Origin: Betaproteobacteria bacterium
Lineage (GTDB): Bacteria > Pseudomonadota > Gammaproteobacteria > Burkholderiales > SG8-39
Reading direction: 5' to 3'
NCBI GenBank assembly: GCA_019509895.1
Contig: JAEKLK010000236.1
Location: forward strand, 1-8,834
Length of the DNA: 8,834 nucleotides
Below are positions 1 to 4,482 of the stretch, piece after piece; within the stretch, counting starts at the first letter, position 1, and each line of letters starts with the position of its first letter. The position numbers and the translations under genes are program-made. The notes beneath the pieces are model-generated. The model saw only the letters and a program-made list of their open reading frames with translations, searched no databases and had not been told where the DNA came from.

Positions 1-310
1 GCGTGATATTGAAGTACGTCGCACCGCCGGTCGAGATGTGGAAAGCGCCGCACTGGATCGCGGCGATGCCCTCGGCGACGAGCTGCGCGCGGCAGTCGAC
101 CAGGCGCGCTTTTTCCGCGCCGTAGGCGAGCGCCTTGCGCGGGATGTCCTCATAGTTCGCCTCGTCGGGCTGGCCGAGGTTGGCGGTGTAGGCATACGGC
201 CGTGCGCCGTTCGCGCGCATCCAGTGCACGGCGGCGCTGGTATCGAGGCCGCCGGAGAAGGCGATGCCGATCTTCTCGCCCGTCGGCAGCGTGCCCAGGA
301 TCTTTGCCAA
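1..310 (-). CDS. argG: Argininosuccinate synthase, N-terminal part (cut by window start)
   Basis: Argininosuccinate synthase joins citrulline and aspartate using ATP, the penultimate step of arginine synthesis, in the cytoplasm. About 103 N-terminal residues are present, of roughly 440 expected for the long E. coli-type enzyme. The pyrophosphatase-type ATP-binding loop SGGLDTS is at residues 19-25, preceded by IGIAF. It is followed by PYAYTANLGQPDE and, further on, VAEGIAAIQCGAFH and STGG, all close to the E. coli-type ArgG from memory. I chose the TTG at 308-310 because GGAG (318-321) lies 7 nt upstream. An in-frame GTG at 314-316 would add two residues but sits too close to that site. The gene is divergent from the exported protein at 364. 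The family call is very secure; the exact start is less so. Confidence 0.95.
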   Translation of the reverse strand, partial: MAKILGTLPTGEKIGIAFSGGLDTSAAVHWMRANGARPYAYTANLGQPDEANYEDIPRKALAYGAEKARLVDCRAQLVAEGIAAIQCGAFHISTGGATYFNIT

Positions 311-317
311 AGCCACT

Positions 318-321
318 CTCC
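318..321 (-). promoter_or_regulatory. Shine-Dalgarno of argG (GGAG)
   Basis: The minus strand reads GGAG here, 7 nt before the TTG at 310 and only 1 nt before the alternative GTG at 316. The spacing decides in favour of TTG. argG is one of the few genes here with a well-placed ribosome binding site. Confidence 0.6.
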
Positions 322-331
322 GGAAACGGCA

Positions 332-337
332 ATCATA
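332..337 (-). promoter_or_regulatory. Candidate -10 element of argG (TATGAT)
   Basis: TATGAT on the minus strand matches the sigma-70 -10 consensus at five of six positions and lies 21 nt upstream of the argG start, leaving room for a short leader with the GGAG site. No good -35 is visible 16-18 bp further upstream (the region is GC-rich), so this is a weak call. Confidence 0.35.
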
Positions 338-348
338 AGTGATCCGGC

Positions 349-354
349 TAGAAT
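349..354 (+). promoter_or_regulatory. Candidate -10 element (TAGAAT) directly before the gene at 364
   Basis: TAGAAT lies 9 nt before the GTG start of the exported protein. It is back to back with the argG -10 candidate in a 53-bp divergent gap (311-363). No clear -35 and no Shine-Dalgarno are present. If used, transcription would begin within about 1-3 nt of the start codon. Confidence 0.4.
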
Positions 355-363
355 GCCCGCGCC

Positions 364-1029
364 GTGCGCATCGCTTTACTGCTAGCCGCCGCCCTCTCGG
401 CGAGCGCCATCGCCGCGCCGTTCGCCGTGCAGGTCGGCGATGCGCGGCTCGCGCTCGACGCACCGCCGGGATTCGCCGACGTGCAGATGACCGGCTCGCC
501 GCGGCTGCTGGAGCTCGCCGAGGCGCTCACCTCGGCGTCGAACCGCATCCTGCTCTTCGCGCTCGAGGACGCGGACGTGCGCCGCTTCAACGTCGGCGAT
601 ACGCCGGTCCTTCGCCGCTATGTGATCGCCGTGACGCCCAAGGGGCTCGAAGCCGGGCGCGTGACACCCGCCGCGTTCCAGCGCCTGGCCACCGACTCGC
701 TGCGCGAGCTCGGCTCGGCGCCGCCCGTCGAAACGGCCTACCGCGCCTATCTCGACGGCCAGCCGCGCGGCCGGCCGAGCCTGCTCGCCGAGCTGCGTCG
801 GGACGAGGACACGGTCTCCGTGCTCCAGGGCATGCGCCTGCCGGATCCGCAGCAGCAGCGCTCGCGCGAGCCGCAGTACGTGCTCTCCACCACCACGCTT
901 ATGCTGATCCGCGGCAAGGCGCTCAACGTCGCGCTCTACAGCGCCTACGCAAGCGATGCCGATGTCGACTGGATCCGCGCCACCACCGGGCGCTGGCTCG
1001 AGGAACTCCAGCGGCTCAACCTCCGCTGA
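364..1029 (+). CDS. Exported protein of unknown function
   Basis: I do not recognise this 221-residue protein. It begins with a clear Sec signal peptide: an arginine at position 2, a hydrophobic run of Leu and Ala at residues 4-13, and a likely signal peptidase I site after A15-I16-A17. The mature part should therefore be periplasmic or secreted. It has no lipobox cysteine, no further membrane segment and no cysteine pattern. It looks like a compact alpha/beta fold with the conserved-looking stretches ASNRILLFALEDADVRRF (about residues 59-76) and LMLIRGKALNVALYSAY (about 179-195). The GTG start is chosen because it sits exactly where the signal peptide should begin; the next Met would remove it. 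A yajQ-family gene follows after 53 bp. Codon use resembles the neighbours, so it is a real gene; the function is unknown. Confidence 0.85.
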   Translation: MRIALLLAAALSASAIAAPFAVQVGDARLALDAPPGFADVQMTGSPRLLELAEALTSASNRILLFALEDADVRRFNVGDTPVLRRYVIAVTPKGLEAGRVTPAAFQRLATDSLRELGSAPPVETAYRAYLDGQPRGRPSLLAELRRDEDTVSVLQGMRLPDPQQQRSREPQYVLSTTTLMLIRGKALNVALYSAYASDADVDWIRATTGRWLEELQRLNLR

Positions 1030-1067
1030 GGCATTGGCACGAGCGCTGGGCCCTGCTCGCCGACGAG

Positions 1068-1073
1068 TAGAAT
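1068..1073 (+). promoter_or_regulatory. Candidate -10 element (TAGAAT) directly before yajQ
   Basis: The same hexamer TAGAAT at the same 9-nt distance from the start codon as for the gene at 364. The segment up to the ATG at 1083 holds no purine-rich Shine-Dalgarno. No convincing -35 is seen 17 bp upstream. Its repeat at identical spacing is the main support. Confidence 0.4.
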
Positions 1074-1082
1074 TCGCACCCC

Positions 1083-1568
1083 ATGCCGTCCTTCGACATC
1101 GTCTCGCAGGTCGATCGCCAGGAAGTGAAAAACGCGGTCGAGCAGACCAACAAGGAAGTCACCAACCGCTTCGACTTCAAGGGGTCCGATGCGCGCGTCG
1201 AGCAGACCGAGCTCGCGCTAACCGTCTATGCCGACGACGAGTTCAAGCTCGGGCAGGTGCTCGACGTGCTGCGCGGGCGCCTCGCCAAGCGCAACGTCGA
1301 TGTGCGCGCGCTCGAGCCGGGCGCGATCGAGAAGATCTCGGGCGACAAGGTGAAGCGGACCATCACCGTCAAGGTCGGCGTCCCTCAGGAGAAGAGCAAG
1401 CACATCCAGAAGCTGATCAAGGACTCGAAGCTGAAGGTCGCCGCCTCAATCCAGGGTGACGCGGTGCGCATCTCGGGAGCGAAGAAGGATGACCTGCAAT
1501 CGGCGATCCAGCTCGTGAAACAGTCGGTCAGCGACTTGCCGCTGCAGTTCATCAACTTCCGCGACTAG
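1083..1568 (+). CDS. yajQ: YajQ-family nucleotide-binding protein (UPF0234)
   Basis: The 161-residue length and the whole sequence fit the YajQ family: the N-terminus MPSFDIVSQVDRQEVKNAV, then NRFDFKGSDARVE (about residues 28-40), and the C-terminal ending with LPLQFINFRD. The fold is known as two ferredoxin-like domains. Family members bind nucleotides and tRNA, and the Xanthomonas member binds cyclic di-GMP and acts with a transcription factor. Whether this one does so cannot be read from sequence. It is cytoplasmic, with no signal peptide or membrane segment. The ATG at 1083 is the family start, although no Shine-Dalgarno precedes it. Its TAG stop overlaps, within one CTAG, the stop of the convergent amidotransferase gene. 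The family call is secure; the role is open. Confidence 0.95.
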   Translation: MPSFDIVSQVDRQEVKNAVEQTNKEVTNRFDFKGSDARVEQTELALTVYADDEFKLGQVLDVLRGRLAKRNVDVRALEPGAIEKISGDKVKRTITVKVGVPQEKSKHIQKLIKDSKLKVAASIQGDAVRISGAKKDDLQSAIQLVKQSVSDLPLQFINFRD

Positions 1569-2275
1569 CTCTTGGACAAGCCCTCGACCCAGCGGTCGTA
1601 GATCCGGTTGGCGACCTCGTTCAGGGCGCCAAGGCGCGGCGCCAGCTCGCGTGTGATCTCCTCGGGCGGCTGCACCGCGGGGCTGGAGCGGGCGGCGACG
1701 ATCTCGTCGTTGCCGCTGGCGAGCCAGCTGCGCACCAGGTCCTCGCTCATCTCGACGTGGCATTGCATGCCGAAGTGCTTGCCGAGCGCAAAGGCCTGGT
1801 TCGGGCAATGTGCGTTCTCCATGACGCGCGTCGCGCCCGGCGGGATGGTGAAGGTCTCGCCGTGCCAGTGGAACGAGACGAACGACTGCAGCTTGCCCAG
1901 CCATTCGCGTGCCACCTCGTTGTCGGCGACCTGCACCTCGCCCCAGCCGATTTCCTTCACGGGATTCGCGCGTACCGTGCCGCCGAGCGCCTTCGACATC
2001 AGCTGGCCGCCAAGGCAGTGGCCGAGCACCGGCACGTCCTTGCGCAGGGCATCACGGATGAGCTCCGCCGCCGGCGCGATCCACGGCAGGTCATCGTTCA
2101 CGCTCATCGGCCCGCCCATGAAGACCAGCCCCGCGTAGGCGCGCGCGTCGCGCGGCACGCGCGCATTCGCTTCGAGCGACACCAGCTGCCACGCAATCGA
2201 GCGCCTTTCCAGGTAAGTGGCAAAATATCCTGGCCCCTCGGTCGGAGAAGCGCGAAAAATAGCGACCGGTTTCAT
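1565..2275 (-). CDS. Class I (type 1) glutamine amidotransferase
   Basis: This 236-residue protein is a stand-alone class I glutamine amidotransferase of the GMP-synthase-like (GuaA glutaminase domain) kind. The nucleophile elbow GHCLGGQ puts the catalytic cysteine at C87. The other triad members are H173 and E175 in QCHVEM. The oxyanion-side motif FMGGPMSVND is at about residues 52-61. The conserved start MKPVAIFRASPTEGPGYF supports the ATG at 2275. Such proteins release ammonia from glutamine or hydrolyse gamma-glutamyl bonds. The acceptor is unknown, as no synthetase partner lies next to it. It is probably cytoplasmic. The start codon is 2 bp from that of the divergent protease gene, and the stop shares CTAG with yajQ. 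There is no Shine-Dalgarno; a TAAAAT lies 9 nt upstream. The family is certain, the substrate is not. Confidence 0.92.
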   Translation of the reverse strand: MKPVAIFRASPTEGPGYFATYLERRSIAWQLVSLEANARVPRDARAYAGLVFMGGPMSVNDDLPWIAPAAELIRDALRKDVPVLGHCLGGQLMSKALGGTVRANPVKEIGWGEVQVADNEVAREWLGKLQSFVSFHWHGETFTIPPGATRVMENAHCPNQAFALGKHFGMQCHVEMSEDLVRSWLASGNDEIVAARSSPAVQPPEEITRELAPRLGALNEVANRIYDRWVEGLSKS

Positions 2276-2277
2276 CG

Positions 2278-2916
2278 ATGCGCCATTTTATTTGCCTTTC
2301 GCTGCTAACCGTCGCTTGCGTCGCGCATGCGGCCGACGGCGTCGTCGCGCTGATCGGCGTGATCGGCAACAAGGCGGCGGTGCTTTCCCTGGACGGCGGC
2401 GATCCCAAGACGGTGAAGCTCGGCCAGACCTGGAACGGCATCAGCGTGCTGGCGGTGGAGAAGGACGGCGCGACCATCGAGTTGAAGGGCGAAAAGCGCC
2501 TGCTGCACATCGGCCAGCACTACCGCGCGGCAGCTACAAGCGTGAACCGCGGCTCGGTGGTCCTGTCGGCCGATCCGCGCGGCCACTTCTTCGCTGACGG
2601 TGCGGTCAACCGCGTGCCGGTGCGCTTCATGGTCGATACCGGCGCGACGGTGATCGCGCTGCCGCGGCGCGAGGCCGAGCGCCTGGGGCTCGACTATCGC
2701 AGCGGCGAGCGCGGCGTGACCAGCACCGCAAACGGGCCGGTCGCGGTCTACCACGTCAAGCTCGACTCGGTGCGCGTGGGCGGCATCGAGATGCACAACG
2801 TGGACGCCATGGTCCTCGACGGCGGGCTGGATCTCGCGCTGCTCGGCATGAGCTTCCTCAATCGCGTGCAGATGCAGCGCGATGGCGCGACGATGATCCT
2901 GATCCAGCGCTTCTAG
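2278..2916 (+). CDS. Exported retropepsin-like aspartic protease (clan AA, DTGA type)
   Basis: This 212-residue protein has a Sec signal peptide (hydrophobic residues 4-15, likely cut after the AHA ending at residue 18). A beta-rich N-terminal segment (about 20-85) contains GQTWNGISV. The retroviral-type aspartic protease domain (about 92-212) carries the active-site motif MVDTGATVIALP (118-129, catalytic D120) and the C-terminal hydrophobic glycine motif LLGMSFL (188-194). This matches the bacterial clan AA DTGA family, which like retropepsins has one active-site motif per chain and should act as a homodimer. The substrate is unknown and the location is probably periplasmic. The N-terminal segment loosely resembles the periplasmic region of GspC/PilP-type proteins, which is only an impression. 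The ATG is fixed by the signal peptide. The stop lies 3 bp from that of the convergent pcm gene. Confidence 0.9.
   Translation: MRHFICLSLLTVACVAHAADGVVALIGVIGNKAAVLSLDGGDPKTVKLGQTWNGISVLAVEKDGATIELKGEKRLLHIGQHYRAAATSVNRGSVVLSADPRGHFFADGAVNRVPVRFMVDTGATVIALPRREAERLGLDYRSGERGVTSTANGPVAVYHVKLDSVRVGGIEMHNVDAMVLDGGLDLALLGMSFLNRVQMQRDGATMILIQRF
2285..2290 (-). promoter_or_regulatory. Candidate -10 element (TAAAAT) of the amidotransferase gene
   Basis: On the minus strand TAAAAT lies 9 nt before the ATG at 2275. It falls inside codons 3-5 of the divergent protease gene. No good -35 is visible 16-18 bp upstream. Spacing to the start codon equals that at 349 and 1068. Confidence 0.4.
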
Positions 2917-2919
2917 GCG

Positions 2920-3642
2920 CTATTTACCCGGCACGAGCGGGACGAAGCGCACCGGGATGATGTCGCGCTCATCGTGGCCGCCGTCAGCGCGCTTGGTGAC
3001 CACCTTCAGCTGCTGCACCCAGCCATCGCCGCCGACCGGGATCACCATCCGCCCGCCCGCCTTTAGCTGTGCGACGAGTGCGGACGGCACGCTCGGCGCC
3101 GCCGCCGTGACGATGATGCCGTCGAACGGCGCCTTCTCCGGCCAGCCGGCGTAGCCGTCGCCGATGCGCACCTCGACGTTGCGATAGCCGAGCTCGGCAA
3201 GGCGCGCGGCGGCGCTGCGGCCGAGATCGGAGACCAGCTCGACGGTGTAGACGTGCTTCACAACTTCGGCGAGTACCGCCGCCTGGTAGCCCGAGCCGGT
3301 GCCGACTTCGAGCACGACATCCTGCGGCTCCGGGCGCAGAAGGTCCGTGGAAAGCGCGACGATGTACGGTTGTGAGATGGTCTGGCCGTTGCCGATCGGC
3401 AGCGGGTGGTTGCGATAGGCCATGGCCTGCTGGCCCGGAGGCACCAAGCGATGGCGCTCAACTCTTGCGAGCGCCGCGCGCACCGCGGGCGACATCCCCG
3501 CAAGGCCGGTCTCGCCGCGGGTCTCGGCGTACATCGCCTCGACCTCGGCGACCATCCGGCTGCGTTGCGCAGCGAAATCCTGAGCGTCGGCCGCGTCGCT
3601 CATGCCCAGCAATGAAGCAAGAAGCGCAGCAGCCCCGCGCAG
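2920..3642 (-). CDS. pcm: Protein-L-isoaspartate O-methyltransferase, probably exported; CTG start proposed
   Basis: The enzyme methylates L-isoaspartyl residues of aged proteins with S-adenosylmethionine, starting their repair. Numbered from the proposed CTG, motifs are PIGNGQTISQP (82-92), the SAM loop EVGTGSG (112-118) followed by VYTVE, and GDGYAGW with FDGIIVTAAAP (161-183). The total of 240 residues is near that of family members with leaders. The start is the odd point. TTG (3612) and ATG (3603) are possible but have no ribosome binding site. The CTG at 3642, touching the folE2 stop, has GAGG 6 nt upstream. From it the protein gains an arginine, a hydrophobic run (GAAALLASLLGM) and a likely cut in AADA before QDF, a plausible signal peptide. 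I recall exported Pcm relatives whose mature part also begins near QDFAAQR. If CTG is wrong, the gene ends at 3612 or 3603 and the enzyme is cytoplasmic. Confidence 0.9.
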   Translation of the reverse strand: MRGAAALLASLLGMSDAADAQDFAAQRSRMVAEVEAMYAETRGETGLAGMSPAVRAALARVERHRLVPPGQQAMAYRNHPLPIGNGQTISQPYIVALSTDLLRPEPQDVVLEVGTGSGYQAAVLAEVVKHVYTVELVSDLGRSAAARLAELGYRNVEVRIGDGYAGWPEKAPFDGIIVTAAAPSVPSALVAQLKAGGRMVIPVGGDGWVQQLKVVTKRADGGHDERDIIPVRFVPLVPGK

Positions 3643-4455
3643 TTACTTCCTCTTGTCTTTTTCAATCAGCGCGTAGGCGCTGTGGTTGTGGATGGATTCG
3701 AAGTTCTCCGACTCCACCACGTAGGCATCGACGCGCTCGTCCAGGTTGAGCACGGCGGCCACATCGCGCACCAGGTCCTCGACGAACTTCGGATTATCGT
3801 AGGCGCGCTCGGTGACCCACTTCTCGTCCGGGCGCTTGAGCAGCCCGTAGAGCTCGCTCGAGGCCTGCTTCTCGACCAGGTCGACGATCTCCTCGATCCA
3901 GACGAAGTCGCTGGTGCGCGCGGTAACCGTCACGTGCGAGCGCTGGTTGTGCGCGCCGCGCTCCGAGATTTTTTTCGAGCAGGGGCAAAGGCTGGTCACG
4001 GGCACCAGCACCTTCATGGTGAAGTTCTGCCGGCCCTTGCGGATCACGCCGGTGAAGGTGATGTCGTAGTCCATCAGGCTCTTCACGCCCGAGACTGGCG
4101 CCTTCTTCTCGATGAAATAGGGGAAGGACATCTCGATCTTGCCCTCCTCCGCCTCGAGCTTTTCCACCATCTCGCGCAGCATCCGCTGGAAGGTCTCGAC
4201 CGTGATCTCGCGCTCGTGCGCTTCCAGGATCTCGACGAAGCGGGACATGTGGGTGCCCTTGAAGTGATGCGGCAGGCCCACGTACATGTTGAACATCGCG
4301 ATCGTGTGCTGCACGCCGCCCGAGCGCTCCATGATGCGCACCGGGTGGCGGATCGCCTTGATGCCGACCTGGTCGATGGCGAGCTTGCGCGAATCGGGGC
4401 TCGCCTGCACATCAGGGATATTCGCGGGAATGTTGTGCAGATCGCGCGCTTTCAT
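3643..4455 (-). CDS. folE2: GTP cyclohydrolase IB (FolE2 type)
   Basis: FolE2 converts GTP to 7,8-dihydroneopterin triphosphate, the first step of folate (and queuosine) synthesis, in the cytoplasm. Unlike FolE it does not depend strictly on zinc. The 270 residues fit the family. Motifs are IPDVQASPD (13-21), VGIKAIRHPV (30-39), NMYVGLPHHFKGTHMSRF (56-73) and SLCPCSK (155-161). From memory of the Neisseria enzyme, its metal and catalytic residues Cys147, His159 and Glu201 correspond to C157, H169 and E211 here, all present at a constant offset. The ATG at 4455 is 27 bp after the dxs stop, and the gene directly abuts pcm. GGAG lies upstream but only 2 nt from the ATG, which is too close to be ideal. 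FolE2 genes are often under Zur control; I see no clear Zur palindrome here. Confidence 0.95.
   Translation of the reverse strand: MKARDLHNIPANIPDVQASPDSRKLAIDQVGIKAIRHPVRIMERSGGVQHTIAMFNMYVGLPHHFKGTHMSRFVEILEAHEREITVETFQRMLREMVEKLEAEEGKIEMSFPYFIEKKAPVSGVKSLMDYDITFTGVIRKGRQNFTMKVLVPVTSLCPCSKKISERGAHNQRSHVTVTARTSDFVWIEEIVDLVEKQASSELYGLLKRPDEKWVTERAYDNPKFVEDLVRDVAAVLNLDERVDAYVVESENFESIHNHSAYALIEKDKRK
3649..3652 (-). promoter_or_regulatory. Shine-Dalgarno (GAGG) that points to the CTG start of pcm
   Basis: Within the last codons of folE2 the minus strand reads AAGAGGAAGTAACTG. GAGG is 6 nt before the CTG at 3642, good spacing, but more than 35 nt from the TTG at 3612. Ribosomes ending folE2 would stop right on top of this start. 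Confidence 0.5.
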
Positions 4456-4462
4456 GGCTCCA

Positions 4463-4468
4463 ATTTTA
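4463..4468 (-). promoter_or_regulatory. Candidate -10 element (TAAAAT) before folE2
   Basis: TAAAAT on the minus strand, 7 nt before the folE2 ATG, in the 27-bp gap after dxs. It may drive folE2-pcm separately from the upstream genes. No strong -35 is seen, as that region is the dxs 3' end. Confidence 0.3.
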
Positions 4469-4482
4469 ACATCCCGAGTAAT

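Noticed and set aside
1040..1059. Possible hairpin CGAGC/GCTCG with a GGGCCC in the loop between the exported protein gene and yajQ
   Set aside because: It has a 5-bp stem with a 10-nt loop and no T-run after it, so it is not convincing as a terminator in GC-rich DNA.
2255..2260. AAAAAT as a -10 for the aspartic protease gene, 17 nt before its start
   Set aside because: It lacks the T at position 1 and has no -35 at 17 bp. The protease promoter remains unidentified.
2287..2322. Lipoprotein signal at Cys14 of the aspartic protease
   Set aside because: The residues before it (T-V-A-C) lack the expected Leu at -3, and a better signal peptidase I site (AHA) follows.
4456..4475. Zur-box-like half site (ATGTTA) before folE2
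   Set aside because: There is no inverted partner half at the right distance; one 6-bp match is not enough.
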